This document shows, one piece after another, positions 35,959 to 44,362 of a stretch of 64,000 nucleotides of DNA. The notes beneath the pieces were generated by a model. It was not told where the DNA came from and ran no database searches. It was given only the letters and a program-made list of their open reading frames with translations. The translations under genes were made by a program, and so were the position numbers. Every line of letters starts with the position of its first letter. Positions within the stretch are counted from its first letter, which is position 1. The DNA is from JAWKWH01 sp963669415. GTDB taxonomy: Bacteria > Pseudomonadota > Alphaproteobacteria > Rhizobiales > Rhizobiaceae. The stretch is taken from contig CAXXPS010000002.1 of assembly GCA_963669415.2 (NCBI GenBank), positions 1,364,001-1,428,000 on the forward strand. The letters run 5' to 3'.

Positions 35959-35962
35959 GATC

Positions 35963-37504
35963 TTACGCCGCCTCCTCACCTTCGACACCAGCCATTAGCA
36001 GGCCAAGCTCACCTTCTGTCGCTTCAGGTCCGCGTTCGCCGACAACGCGGCCAGCGAACATGACGAGTATTCGGTCAGAAAGGCTACGGATTTCGTCGAG
36101 TTCAACAGAAACGAGCAGAACCGCCTTGCCTGCGTCGCGCATCTCGATGACACGGCGGTGGATAAACTCGATCGCCCCGACATCAACGCCCCGGGTCGGC
36201 TGGGAAACGATCAGAACCGTCGGATCCTGTTCCATCTCTCGCGCAAGCACAATCTTCTGCTGGTTGCCACCTGAAAAATTTGCCGTTCTCAACCGGCAAT
36301 CCGGTGGGCGAATGTCGTACTTCTCAATCTTGATATCGGCGTCACTGCGAATTGCTTCAATGTTTTGGAACAGGCCCGAATTATAAATTTCATTGTTGTG
36401 GTAGCCGAGAATCGAGTTTTCGTTCTCTTCAAACTGCAGCACAAGGCCCATGTGGTGGCGATCCTCGGGGACGTGCGCCATGCCGCGCTGACGCAACTCC
36501 GCGGGATCGGCGTTACCCGTTACCGCTATCGGCTGGCCGTCGAGCATAACCGAACCGGATTCGGCGCGATGAATGCCACTGATCGCCTCGATCAGCTCCG
36601 ATTGACCGTTTCCGGCCACTCCGGCAATGCCGACTATTTCGCCAGCCTTGACCTCGAATGACACATTGTCGACCATCGTGACGCCACGGCTGTCCTTGAC
36701 GGTCAACCCTTCCACATGAAGCTTGACGCCGCTCGGTTTGGCTTCGCCCTTGTCGACCCGAAGCAGTACCCGACGGCCAACCATGAGTTCCGCCAATTCC
36801 TCGACCGTCGTCTCTGATGTCTTGCGTGTCGCCACCATGGTGCCCTGTCGCATTACCGAGACATTGTCGGTCACCGCCATGATCTCGCGCAGCTTGTGTG
36901 TGATGAGAACGACGGTTTTTCCCTGCTCCTTCAGTTGCTTGAGAATGCGAAACAAATGATCGGCTTCGGCTGGGGTCAAAACGCCGGTCGGCTCGTCGAG
37001 GATGAGTATATCGGCGCCACGATAGAGCGCTTTGAGTATCTCGACGCGCTGCTGAAGACCCACCGGAAGGTTCTGGATCAGGGCGTCCGGATCAACTTCG
37101 AGACCGTATTCCTTTTCGAGCCGCTCAAGCTCCGTGCGGGCATTGGCGATACCACCAGACAACAGCGCCGCACCCTCTGCGCCGAGTATTACGTTTTCAA
37201 GCACGGAAAAATTGTCGACCAGCATGAAGTGCTGGTGAACCATGCCAATGCCGGCGGCAATCGCCTGATTGGGGGAGTGAATGACGGTTGGCTGACCCGC
37301 GACTTCAATCTCACCGGAATCAGCTTGATAGAAACCATAGAGGATCGACATCAAAGTCGATTTCCCGGCGCCATTCTCGCCAATAATTCCGTGAATAGTG
37401 CCCTCTTCGACATTCAGGTCAATATCGCGATTGGCGCGCACCGCACCAAAGCTCTTGTTTATCCCCGTCAGCCTGATCGCCGATCGACCGCCCGTCTCTG
37501 CCAT
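35963..37504 (-). CDS. ABC nucleoside importer, double ATPase subunit
   Basis: A 513-residue ATPase with two nucleotide-binding domains. Domain 1: Walker A GENGAGKST near residue 40, Q-loop MVHQHFMLVDN, Walker B DILILDEPTGVL. Domain 2: Walker-A-like GVAGNGQSEL, signature NFSGGNQQKIVLAREM and VLIVSQPTRGVDVG. The domain-2 Walker A is degenerate (GNGQSE instead of GxGKST), usual in RbsA/nucleoside-importer ATPases. It heads the minus-strand operon with the two permeases, cdd, deoC, the aldehyde dehydrogenase and deoA. The start is ATG 37504; GTG 37507 is just upstream. Confidence 0.93.
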   Translation of the reverse strand: MAETGGRSAIRLTGINKSFGAVRANRDIDLNVEEGTIHGIIGENGAGKSTLMSILYGFYQADSGEIEVAGQPTVIHSPNQAIAAGIGMVHQHFMLVDNFSVLENVILGAEGAALLSGGIANARTELERLEKEYGLEVDPDALIQNLPVGLQQRVEILKALYRGADILILDEPTGVLTPAEADHLFRILKQLKEQGKTVVLITHKLREIMAVTDNVSVMRQGTMVATRKTSETTVEELAELMVGRRVLLRVDKGEAKPSGVKLHVEGLTVKDSRGVTMVDNVSFEVKAGEIVGIAGVAGNGQSELIEAISGIHRAESGSVMLDGQPIAVTGNADPAELRQRGMAHVPEDRHHMGLVLQFEENENSILGYHNNEIYNSGLFQNIEAIRSDADIKIEKYDIRPPDCRLRTANFSGGNQQKIVLAREMEQDPTVLIVSQPTRGVDVGAIEFIHRRVIEMRDAGKAVLLVSVELDEIRSLSDRILVMFAGRVVGERGPEATEGELGLLMAGVEGEEAA

Positions 37505-37631
37505 CACGCAAGCACGCCTTTTTTTATCAATTGGTCAATTTTTAGCATGGCCGATTGCCGATGCCAAGCTGACCTCCCTCCAGATCGACACTCTCGACAA
37601 TTTTCTCTCGTCCTGCAACAAGGTATTCGTT

Positions 37632-37832
37632 TTGGAAGACCGTGTCGAAAAACTGGAGACGCTCGCTGCCGAGCAAGAACGCACGATTGAGGAACTATCC
37701 TCGGTTATTGCGCGCCAATGGTCGGAAATCGAAACCCTGTCGAAGAAAATGGATTTGCTGACGAAACAATTCGCCGTGCTGGAGGAAAGAACTGGCGCGG
37801 AGACACCAGAACCACCACCGCCGCATTACTGA
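37632..37832 (+). CDS. slyX: SlyX-family coiled-coil protein (TTG start)
   Basis: A 66-residue protein that is nearly all coiled coil: LEDRVEKLETLAAEQERTIE, then ELSSVIARQWSEIETLSKKM, ending in the SlyX signature PPPPHY. The family length (about 70) requires the start near 37632; TTG there has AAGG 8 nt upstream, whereas longer frames read through the promoter of the ABC ATPase gene. Function of SlyX is not established. It is divergent from the importer operon and convergent with the VOC gene (6 bp between stops). Confidence 0.78.
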   Translation: MEDRVEKLETLAAEQERTIEELSSVIARQWSEIETLSKKMDLLTKQFAVLEERTGAETPEPPPPHY

Positions 37833-37838
37833 CTGAAA

Positions 37839-38198
37839 TTACTCGCTGTCAGGCGGTTGCCACAGCTCAACCGGATTGCCTTCCGGATCATGGACACGGG
37901 CAAACCGCCCATACTCGCCGTCCCACTCTTCGCGGGTTTCAACTTCAATGCCTGCTGTTTTCAGTTTGGCAATCATCCCGTCGATATCGTCGACACGGAG
38001 ATTGAGCATCCAGCGTTTATCGGCTGAAAAATAGTCGCTGTTGTCGGCAAATGGAGAAAACACCGTCGGTCCGGCGTCCTGCAACCAGGGTCCTGCGCTA
38101 ACCGGATTGATGCCGAAATGCTTGTCGTACCAAGCGGAGAGTGCGTCGGGATCATTCGCTCGAAAGAAGAAACCGCCGATTCCGGAAACACTGGCCAT
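37839..38198 (-). CDS. VOC-superfamily (glyoxalase-like) protein
   Basis: A 119-residue vicinal-oxygen-chelate protein: GIGGFFFRANDPDALSAWYD at the start, LNLRVDDIDGMIAKLKTAGI in the middle and ARVHDPEGNPVELWQPP with the metal-ligand Glu at the end. Single-domain members dimerise and act as dioxygenases, lyases or resistance proteins; substrate cannot be told. Start ATG 38198 (MASVSGIGGFF) lies 5 nt after the ogt stop, so the two are probably one transcript. Confidence 0.88.
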   Translation of the reverse strand: MASVSGIGGFFFRANDPDALSAWYDKHFGINPVSAGPWLQDAGPTVFSPFADNSDYFSADKRWMLNLRVDDIDGMIAKLKTAGIEVETREEWDGEYGRFARVHDPEGNPVELWQPPDSE

Positions 38199-38203
38199 AG
38201 CGA

Positions 38204-38722
38204 CTATGCGAACAGCCGCAACTGCTGACCCGGCATCGGGCGTATGCGCGCTTCGAGGTCGAGCAGGAACTGTTTTGTCGGCAAGCCGCCGCCAAAACCG
38301 GTCAAAGAACCATCCGCGCCAATGACGCGATGACATGGGACGACGATTGGAAGCGGGTTTTGACCATTGGCAATGCCAACCGCACGGCTTGCCGCTAAAT
38401 CTTCACCAATACGGCGCGCAATTTCGCCGTAGGAAACGGTTTCGCCGTAGGGGATTTCGTACAGCGCCTTCCAGACCGCGTTCTGGAATCGGCTGCCATT
38501 GAACCGGATCGGCAGATCGAACTCGGTCAATTCGCCGGCAAAATAAGCATCCAGCTGCCTGCCGGTTTCTTGAAAGAAAGCGTCGTCGCAAATCCATTCC
38601 GGGCGCGGCTTGATTGTCGTCCGTCCTGACGGAAAGGAGATGTAGTCGAGCGTCGTTTCCGACCCTGCAAGCAATAACGGGCCAACCGGACTTTCATGAA
38701 ATGTGTAGCAGAGCGATTCCAT
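38204..38722 (-). CDS. ogt: Methylated-DNA-protein-cysteine methyltransferase
   Basis: A 172-residue suicide repair protein removing O6-methylguanine from DNA. The acceptor-cysteine motif IVVPCHRVIGADG is near residue 130, preceded by the helix-turn-helix part YGETVSYGEIARRIG and AVGIANGQNP (Asn hinge). Start ATG 38722 (MESLCYTFHESPVG) gives a normal N-terminus; the frame extends to 38773 through the terminator region of the BMP gene, which argues against the longer form. Both ogt and ada-C-like names fit. Confidence 0.93.
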   Translation of the reverse strand: MESLCYTFHESPVGPLLLAGSETTLDYISFPSGRTTIKPRPEWICDDAFFQETGRQLDAYFAGELTEFDLPIRFNGSRFQNAVWKALYEIPYGETVSYGEIARRIGEDLAASRAVGIANGQNPLPIVVPCHRVIGADGSLTGFGGGLPTKQFLLDLEARIRPMPGQQLRLFA

Positions 38723-38774
38723 GGCGACGATTATCGTCGATTTCCGCCGATTTACCACCCGGTTCTTGCGCATA

Positions 38775-38806
38775 CAAAAAACCGCCGGCTCTGCAACCGG
38801 CGGTTT
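38775..38806 (-). terminator. Rho-independent terminator of the BMP-type binding protein gene
   Basis: On the minus strand AAACCGCCGG, an 8-nt loop and CCGGCGGTTT are followed by T residues (A-run 38775-38781 on the plus strand). The perfect 10-bp stem with T-run begins 22 nt after the stop of the binding-protein gene and separates it from ogt. Confidence 0.88.
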
Positions 38807-38828
38807 AAATGCTAGGCGGGACTGCCAG

Positions 38829-39818
38829 TTAGTAAGGGCAGTTTTCGTCCGACATAAAGTCGTGAACGGTCACGGAGCCTGAGATGATGTCAGCCTTGGC
38901 CTTTTCAACGGCATCAACCATTTCCTGGCTGACAAGCGACTTGTTGTTGTCATCCATTGCGTAGTCAACGCCACCTTCCTTCAAACCCAAAACGTTGAAG
39001 CCATAGGTGAAGGAATCGTTCTTGGCATCGTTGAATGCATTGTAGACAGCAACATCGACACGCTTAAGCATCGAAGTCAAAACCTTGCCCGGCTGCAGGC
39101 CGTTCTGGTTGGAATCGACACCGATACCGAGCTTGCCGGCATCTGCAGCAGCCTGAAGAACACCAATGCCGGTTCCGCCGGCAGCCGCATAAATCACGTC
39201 GGCGCCCTGCTCGATCTGCGATTTTGCAATTTCGCCACCCTTGGTCGGATCGTTCCAAGCGGCAGGCGTGTCACCGGTCATGTTCTGGAACACGTCCGTT
39301 GCACCAGCTGATTTGGCGCCACCTACATAGCCGCAACCGAATTTGCGGATCAGCGGAATATCCATGCCGCCGATAAAGCCGACTTTTTTCGACTCAGAGG
39401 CCATCGCCGCCATGATGCCGACCAGATAGGAACCTTCATGCTCGTTATAGACAACCGAGCGAACATTGGGTTTGTCCACGACCATGTCGATGATCGCGAA
39501 ATTCGTGTCAGGATATTCGGCAGCAACTTTCTCAAGCGCGGCGGCCCAGGAGAAACCAGCCATCACGATCGGATTGTTACCATCCTTGGCAAAACGGCGA
39601 AGCGCCTGTTCGCGCTGTGAATCGTTCTGGATTTCAAATTCCCGGTATTCAATGCCGGCTTCGGCCTTGAACTTTTCGGCGCCGTTATAGGCGGCTTCGT
39701 TGAATGATTTGTCGAACTTTCCGCCCAGATCGTAGATGATCGCCGGATTGATATCTGCAGCAAATGCCTGTGCAGCCATCGCGGTAGCGGCCATGAGGCC
39801 GAGAATAATACGCTTCAT
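38829..39818 (-). CDS. BMP-family nucleoside-binding protein of an ABC importer
   Basis: A 329-residue periplasmic binding protein with signal peptide MKRIILGLMAATAMAAQAFA and mature start near ADINPAIIYDLGGKFDKSFN. Other typical stretches: GFSWAAALEKVAAEYPDTNF, YLVGIMAAMASESKKVGFIG and DVIYAAAGGTGIGVLQAA. There is no lipobox cysteine, so it is soluble rather than a PnrA-type lipoprotein. BMP proteins bind nucleosides and deliver them to importers like the one encoded at 33838-37504; it is separated from that operon by slyX, VOC and ogt and has its own terminator, allowing higher expression. Start ATG 39818. Confidence 0.93.
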   Translation of the reverse strand: MKRIILGLMAATAMAAQAFAADINPAIIYDLGGKFDKSFNEAAYNGAEKFKAEAGIEYREFEIQNDSQREQALRRFAKDGNNPIVMAGFSWAAALEKVAAEYPDTNFAIIDMVVDKPNVRSVVYNEHEGSYLVGIMAAMASESKKVGFIGGMDIPLIRKFGCGYVGGAKSAGATDVFQNMTGDTPAAWNDPTKGGEIAKSQIEQGADVIYAAAGGTGIGVLQAAADAGKLGIGVDSNQNGLQPGKVLTSMLKRVDVAVYNAFNDAKNDSFTYGFNVLGLKEGGVDYAMDDNNKSLVSQEMVDAVEKAKADIISGSVTVHDFMSDENCPY

Positions 39819-39960
39819 GAGTTTACAACCCTGTTTTTGATCTTTTCGTTCTCCCCGCCCCGGATCTCGCCGGAAAGAAGGGGTTTGCGAAGGGCACTTC
39901 CTCCACTGCAAAACAGTCTTGCACGGAAAAAAAGCGAATTCACGAAAAAAATTTGAGCGT

Positions 39961-39978
39961 CTGGTTAAATTCAACCGG
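39961..39978. promoter_or_regulatory. Palindrome upstream of the binding-protein gene
   Basis: CTGGTT-AAATTC-AACCGG is an inverted repeat with one mismatch (CTGGTT against CCGGTT), about 145 bp before the start codon and 43 bp after the msrA stop side. The AT-rich bases 39925-39960 next to it are promoter-like. It could be an operator for a nucleoside-responsive repressor; no such regulator is encoded in the window. Confidence 0.3.
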
Positions 39979-40020
39979 ACGGGCGAGGTAGATATCAACC
40001 GAATTGGCTGGCGAGCAAGA

Positions 40021-40677
40021 TTAAGCGGCAGGAATTGCGCAGGCCACACCCGTACCCTGTAACCCGCAATATCCTCCCGGGTTTTTGGCCAGGTACTGCT
40101 GGTGGTCCGTCTCGGCGTAGAAGAATTCCGGCGCTTTGCGAATTTCCGTGGTGATCGCGTTCATGCCGGATTTTTTCAGTGACTTGCCGTATGCGGCACA
40201 AGATGCCTTCGCCTCTGCGAGCTGTTGTGGACTGGTGGTGTAAATCGCGGATCGATAGGTCGTGCCAACGTCATTGCCCTGGCGCATACCCTGTGTGGGG
40301 TCATGATTTTCCCAGAATATTCTCAGCAAATCGCCATACGAAATTACCGAAGGATCGAATACGACCATAACGATTTCCGCATGGCCCGTGAGGCCAGTGC
40401 AGGTCTCCTGATATGTCGGGTTTGGGGTGCTGCCGCCCGCATATCCGACTGCTGTAACCCAAACACCATCTGCCTGCCAGAACAGGCGTTCTGCTCCCCA
40501 GAAACATCCCATTCCGAAATAGGCGATTTCCATTCCGTCGGGCCAAGGTCCTTTTAATGGCCGCTTTGACACGAAGTGCTTGCTCGCGGTTGTCATCGGT
40601 TGATCGCGCCCGGGCAAGGCATCTTCGGCCTTCGGTAGTTTCAGTTTCTTGTTCAGCATGTCGGAAAGAAAAAACAT
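40021..40677 (-). CDS. msrA: Peptide-methionine (S)-S-oxide reductase
   Basis: A 218-residue MsrA that repairs oxidised methionine using thioredoxin. The catalytic motif GMGCFWGAERLFW is near residue 55; further YAGGSTPNPTYQETCTGLTG, HAEIVMVVFDP and FWENHDPTQGMRQGNDVGT. The C-terminal recycling cysteine is in GYCGLQGTGVACAIP. The N-terminal 40 residues (MFFLSDMLNKKLKLP) are usual for rhizobial forms. GGAG before the ATG supports the start. It follows the small membrane protein by 17 bp. Confidence 0.96.
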   Translation of the reverse strand: MFFLSDMLNKKLKLPKAEDALPGRDQPMTTASKHFVSKRPLKGPWPDGMEIAYFGMGCFWGAERLFWQADGVWVTAVGYAGGSTPNPTYQETCTGLTGHAEIVMVVFDPSVISYGDLLRIFWENHDPTQGMRQGNDVGTTYRSAIYTTSPQQLAEAKASCAAYGKSLKKSGMNAITTEIRKAPEFFYAETDHQQYLAKNPGGYCGLQGTGVACAIPAA

Positions 40678-40694
40678 GGACGTGCTCCTGACGG

Positions 40695-41018
40695 TCAGGC
40701 CGGCATTTCGATTCTGCCGCGCCGCTTTCGTTTGTAACCAGCGATATAGAGCAGCAGTGAGAGAACGGCCATGACCGCAAATCCCGGCTGGTTCAACACC
40801 CAGATCGCGAACGGGTCCCAGATAACCGGCAACAAGTAGCGCTGGATGATGGCCTGGGCGAGGTTGAGCGTGTCGGGCGAGGTCTCAAACCAGCTGACAC
40901 CGAGCGGCTTGAGAACAACTGCAGAAGCTGCGACGGATCTGGCGCCGTCAAGCACGGCCATGATCACTGCAACACAAAGGCAGATCATCGCCAACAATCT
41001 GAACAAGAACCTGATCAT
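40695..41018 (-). CDS. Small conserved membrane protein, two helices
   Basis: A 107-residue protein with a helix at residues 3-25 (FLFRLLAMICLCVAVIMAVL), a middle part possibly in the periplasm (FETSPDTLNLAQAIIQRYLL) and a second helix at about 76-95 (FAVMAVLSLLLYIAGY), ending in basic residues KRKRRGRIEMPA. Starting at ATG 41018 gives a clean N-terminus; a longer frame to 41180 lacks membrane character. No known function. Common upstream of msrA in related bacteria to my knowledge, but I cannot verify this. Confidence 0.72.
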   Translation of the reverse strand: MIRFLFRLLAMICLCVAVIMAVLDGARSVAASAVVLKPLGVSWFETSPDTLNLAQAIIQRYLLPVIWDPFAIWVLNQPGFAVMAVLSLLLYIAGYKRKRRGRIEMPA

Positions 41019-41259
41019 CAAATCCTCGCAATCCGCCCGAGTTCCCGCAGTGCCGTAAGCTCGCCCGTATGTATGACGCTGCAGCGCCATGCGCAATTGT
41101 CGTTGCCGGACAAACCTCGCACGAACTTCCAGTCGCTGCTGAGCATAGCGGATGGTGACCCCTTGGCAACTGCAACGCAATCGACTAGATCAGCGCCGGT
41201 AACCGCGCAAACAACGGCGGTTTTCTGTTCACGGATCCTGTATTGCAGTGGACAGGTAC

Positions 41260-41349
41260 GGTGAGGTGGCCGAGTGGTTGAAGGCGCACGCCTGGAACGC
41301 GTGTATAGGGGCAACTCTATCGAGGGTTCGAATCCCTCTCTCACCGCCA
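41260..41349 (+). tRNA. tRNA-Ser (GGA)
   Basis: Ninety bases fold as a class II tRNA. The acceptor stem GGTGAGG pairs with TCTCACC (one G-T pair), the anticodon stem is CACGC/GCGTG with loop CTGGAAC giving anticodon GGA, a long variable arm follows (around GGGGCAACTC), and the T-arm contains GGTTCGAATCCC. CCA is encoded. It reads serine codons UCC and UCU. It marks the left border of the recombinase-containing region. Confidence 0.95.
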
Positions 41350-41516
41350 TTAAGTCATTGTTTTCATATGCTTAGCATCGTTGGTCGCGCTGAACCGCTC
41401 GATTCCGCGCCCTTGCGGGCGGCAAAGTCGAGTGCCGAGAGCGCTTTGCAGGTGAAGATTGCGCGGAAAGCGGCGGTTTTCTCTGCGGGCGGTTTTTGCA
41501 GTTGAGTTTGGGGCGA

Positions 41517-43205
41517 TCAACCAGTTTGGAGGTTGAAGGCTTTGGCCTGGTCCGGCCACTTTGCCGGGATCGCACCGGTCACCTGAAGGTCGAGAAGAGA
41601 GATGTGCGACGGCAACCGGCCTTTGATGATCGCATCGATGACGGCGGGAGACATGAAAGACAGTTTGATGAGGCGGACGACCCAAGTGGCAGTGACCCCT
41701 TCGCGCTCGGCCAGATCACGGACCGAGGCGTTCGGATTGTCTTTCAGATGCTGCCACCATTGACGTCCGCGAAGAATTGCGCGGATCAGGGCGAGATCAA
41801 CAACCGGGTTTGCCGGCACACCTGACGTATCGACAAGCTTCATGGCCATGCCGGAGCGCTTAAGGGTGACGGGAAGATGCCTGATGATGGCACCCTGCGT
41901 ATCCGTTTCAGGAACAGCAACACCGGTGGCTTCTGCAATAGCCCTGACCTGGAACCGGATGGTGATGTTGTCCTCGCCGATCTCGATACGCTCGACCAGA
42001 TCCTGAAGGAGGTGATTTGGTCCGTTCCGGTTTCGATCTCCGAGCTCGTTCGCCAGGTTACCGGCCCTTGCGATCACGCGTTTCATCCCCGGGGCATCGG
42101 TCTCTACATCGAGTTCGCCCAGCAGATCGATCGGGTTTTCCAGCATTTTGGCGAGTTCGCGGGTAACAGCCGCCTCGATCTCCCTTGCCGGTAGCCGAAG
42201 ACTGTCGCGCTGATCACCCTCGCCGCCATGCTGCAGCGCGCGGCTGACGTAGTAGCGGTAGCGCCTGCTGCCCTTGTTGGCATGGGCTGCGACAAGGGGT
42301 TCGCCCGCCTTGTCAAACAGCTTTCCGGCAAGCAGGCTTTGATGGCGCGCCTCGGTTTTTCTTCGCCTTCCGTTGATGCTTTGTGACAACCGCTCCTGCA
42401 CCTTTTCCCACAGGTCGTCATCAATAATCGTCTGGTGATTGCCGGGATAGATTTTCTCGCGATGGCGGATGCAGCCGACATAGATTGGGTTTCTGAGGAT
42501 CGAATAGATCTGTCCGCGGGTGAATGGTCCGCCTCCGAATGGCCTGCCGGTTCCGGAGACGCGAACCGGGACGTTCACGCCATCGTCTTTCAATGATCTG
42601 GCGACAAGCCGAACGTTACCGATCGTCGCATAACGCTCGAACAGGTCCCGGATGAACGCCGCGTGTTTCTCTACGATGCAAAGGCTTCGGCCATTGGGTT
42701 CATATCCAAGCGGTGGCGTACCGCCCATCCACATGCCCTTGGCCTTGGAGGCGGCAATCTTGTCGCGGATGCGCTCTGCCGTCACCTCGCGTTCGAACTG
42801 GGCAAAGGACAGAAGCATGTTGAGTGTCAGCCGGCCCATCGATGTTGTCGTGTTGAACGACTGGGTAACGGAGACGAAGCTTACATTCGCCTTGTCGAAA
42901 GCTTCGACCAGTTTTGCAAAGTCGAACAGCGAGCGGGTCAGCCGGTCGACCTTGTAGACGACCACGATATCGATCCTACTATCTGCAACATCATCAAGGA
43001 GACTCTGCAGTGCAGGTCGGTCCAGCGAGCCGCCGGACAGGCCGCCATCATCGTAGCGCGCCTTCGACAATACCCAGCCTTCACATGCCTGGCTCTTCAC
43101 ATAGGCAGCACAGGCTTCGTATTGGGCGTCGAGCGAGTTGAAGTCCTGTTCGAGACCCTCCTCGCTCGACTTGCGAGTATAGATAGCACAGCGGACCTTC
43201 GTCAT
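41517..43205 (-). CDS. Large serine recombinase
   Basis: A 562-residue recombinase. The N-terminal resolvase domain has YTRKSSEEGLEQDFNSLDAQ with the catalytic Ser, YDDGGLSGGSLDRPAL and VVYKVDRLTRSLFDF, plus SFNTTTSMGRLTLNMLLSFA and QFERE. A recombinase domain follows (GTPPLGYEPNGRS, IYSILRNPIYVG) and a zinc-ribbon-like/coiled-coil region. Large serine recombinases integrate or excise DNA between short att sites. The start ATG 43205 overlaps the DUF2924 stop by 4 nt. It ends 168 bp from tRNA-Ser. Confidence 0.93.
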   Translation of the reverse strand: MTKVRCAIYTRKSSEEGLEQDFNSLDAQYEACAAYVKSQACEGWVLSKARYDDGGLSGGSLDRPALQSLLDDVADSRIDIVVVYKVDRLTRSLFDFAKLVEAFDKANVSFVSVTQSFNTTTSMGRLTLNMLLSFAQFEREVTAERIRDKIAASKAKGMWMGGTPPLGYEPNGRSLCIVEKHAAFIRDLFERYATIGNVRLVARSLKDDGVNVPVRVSGTGRPFGGGPFTRGQIYSILRNPIYVGCIRHREKIYPGNHQTIIDDDLWEKVQERLSQSINGRRRKTEARHQSLLAGKLFDKAGEPLVAAHANKGSRRYRYYVSRALQHGGEGDQRDSLRLPAREIEAAVTRELAKMLENPIDLLGELDVETDAPGMKRVIARAGNLANELGDRNRNGPNHLLQDLVERIEIGEDNITIRFQVRAIAEATGVAVPETDTQGAIIRHLPVTLKRSGMAMKLVDTSGVPANPVVDLALIRAILRGRQWWQHLKDNPNASVRDLAEREGVTATWVVRLIKLSFMSPAVIDAIIKGRLPSHISLLDLQVTGAIPAKWPDQAKAFNLQTG

Positions 43206-43624
43206 CGCTGCCGCGCCTTCTTCTTCAATCCGAAGAAGGCCGGGCCGGACCACTGTGTTCCGGTAATGGCCCGCGCCACCGCACTCAGGCTTTTGAACTG
43301 CCGGTCATTCCAGTAGACGGCACCATTATCACCAACCGTCACGACATGTGCCTTGCCGCGCCACTCGCGAACCAGGCGCAAGCCAGCAAACGATCCGGTC
43401 CGTTGCCCGTTTCCGGAGACAAGTTCCTCCAGCCTGCGCAACGTCGCATTCGACATGCCACCCATGAACTTCACCTGAAGCTCATGGGCCAGTCCTGCCC
43501 TGACCAGTGACGCGCTGTTGGTCGGCGCCACCGTGCCCAGATGCTTCGACCAGACGGATCGGAGCTCATTGAGCGACATTTCCGCAAGGTCATCGAGCAG
43601 GGCGTCGAGTTCGGCAGCGTTCAC
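43202..43624 (-). CDS. DUF2924 protein of the recombinase module
   Basis: A 140-residue protein of the DUF2924 type: MSLNELRSVWSKHLGTVAPT, LAHELQVKFMGGMSNATLRR and the C-terminal GAVYWNDRQFKSLSAVARAI TG region with FFGLKK. It probably binds DNA beside the recombinase; the role is unproven. ATGA overlaps join it to both neighbours, so DUF3489, DUF2924 and the recombinase form one coupled unit, a recurring alphaproteobacterial mobile module. Confidence 0.9.
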   Translation of the reverse strand: MNAAELDALLDDLAEMSLNELRSVWSKHLGTVAPTNSASLVRAGLAHELQVKFMGGMSNATLRRLEELVSGNGQRTGSFAGLRLVREWRGKAHVVTVGDNGAVYWNDRQFKSLSAVARAITGTQWSGPAFFGLKKKARQR

Positions 43625-43998
43625 GACTGCGCCTTGTCATTCGTGATCCGGTAGACCCTTTTGGAGTTCTCAATTGCGCTCTCGACCCACTCGCCACGCT
43701 TCTTCAAGCCGCTGACGGCGGCGCGCACCGTATGCGGCTGCCAACCGAATGCCCTCATGATCTGCGCGATCGTCGCACCATCCTTGCGCCGCAGCATGTT
43801 CGCCAGTTTCGATTGCTTTGTCTGGTGGCAAACCTGCGGCTTTGCAGCCTGCTTCGCCTTGCTGCCCTTCGAACGTGTGACCGTTGACCCGGACCTCGCC
43901 GCCGCACCGCGGGATACCGTCTTCTTCTTCGCAGGCTTTGCAACAGCAGTTGCAGTCTCAGTTGCGCTTTCAACCGGATTGGTGATGTTCGTCGTCAT
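43621..43998 (-). CDS. DUF3489 protein of the recombinase module
   Basis: A 125-residue basic protein. Residues 1-60 are Ala/Lys/Thr-rich and disordered; residues 62-120 form a winged-helix-like DUF3489 domain: KLANMLRRKDGATIAQIMRA, FGWQPHTVRAAVSGLKKRGE and KRVYRITND. This suggests sequence-specific DNA binding that may control recombination. Start ATG 43998 has AAGGAGACCACCC before it, a strong site; the frame extends to 44106 without support. First gene of the module. Confidence 0.9.
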   Translation of the reverse strand: MTTNITNPVESATETATAVAKPAKKKTVSRGAAARSGSTVTRSKGSKAKQAAKPQVCHQTKQSKLANMLRRKDGATIAQIMRAFGWQPHTVRAAVSGLKKRGEWVESAIENSKRVYRITNDKAQS

Positions 43999-44214
43999 GG
44001 GTGGTCTCCTTGTCACCGGACAGCACCGCGCCGTCCGTACCACCCAAAGCCCCGCTGGCATCACACCGCGAGGCTGCGAGGCGCAGAAAAATGCGCTCCC
44101 GAACACAAGACACCAACGCTTCCCTTGGCCCAGAAGTCCAGCGGGAAAGTGGCGCCCGTCCGCTTTCTCAGCAAACTACTGCCGTTAGCTCGGCTGCAAT
44201 CAAACGTCCGCTTT

Positions 44215-44311
44215 GCGCCCCCAAACCGGCCATTCGTCAACTCTTGGTGAGGCCCTGAAAGCGGACATTGCGCCTTTGGGTGCTCAATGTATGCAGAGCG
44301 GACAAATCGGC
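44215..44311. repeat. Uninterrupted REP-like repeat (target of the IS1111-like element)
   Basis: GCGCCCCCAAACCGGCCATT at 44215 continues to CTGAAAGCGGACATTGCG (44256-44272) and a terminal hairpin-like block ATGCAGAGCGGACAAATCGG (44291-44310). The same sequence, split, flanks both IS copies at 51072/52471 and 61701/63099. It lies in a 364-bp gene-free gap (43999-44362); a second related block with GTCCGCTTTCTCAGC and GTCCGCTTTGCGCCC lies at 44157-44220. I see no gene in the gap. Confidence 0.7.
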
Positions 44312-44362
44312 CATCCTCCGCCAGAGTTTTCCATGGATTCCTGCTTGGTACCCAACTATCGG

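Noticed and set aside
41260..41349. Tyrosine-integrase attachment site in tRNA-Ser
   Set aside because: No duplicate of the tRNA 3' end (GTTCGAATCCC and following bases) was found elsewhere in the window, and the tyrosine recombinase lies 9 kb away.
41018..41350. Minus-strand frame of 110 codons between the small membrane protein and tRNA-Ser
   Set aside because: Its first third is antisense to the tRNA. The tail (SSDWKFVRGLSGNDNCAWRC) looks protein-like but has no usable start or ribosome site after the tRNA; perhaps a remnant.
44157..44311. Possible CRISPR array from repeated GTCCGC/GCGGAC blocks
   Set aside because: The blocks are not evenly spaced, spacers are not unique 30-mers and no cas gene is present; they are REP-like palindromes.
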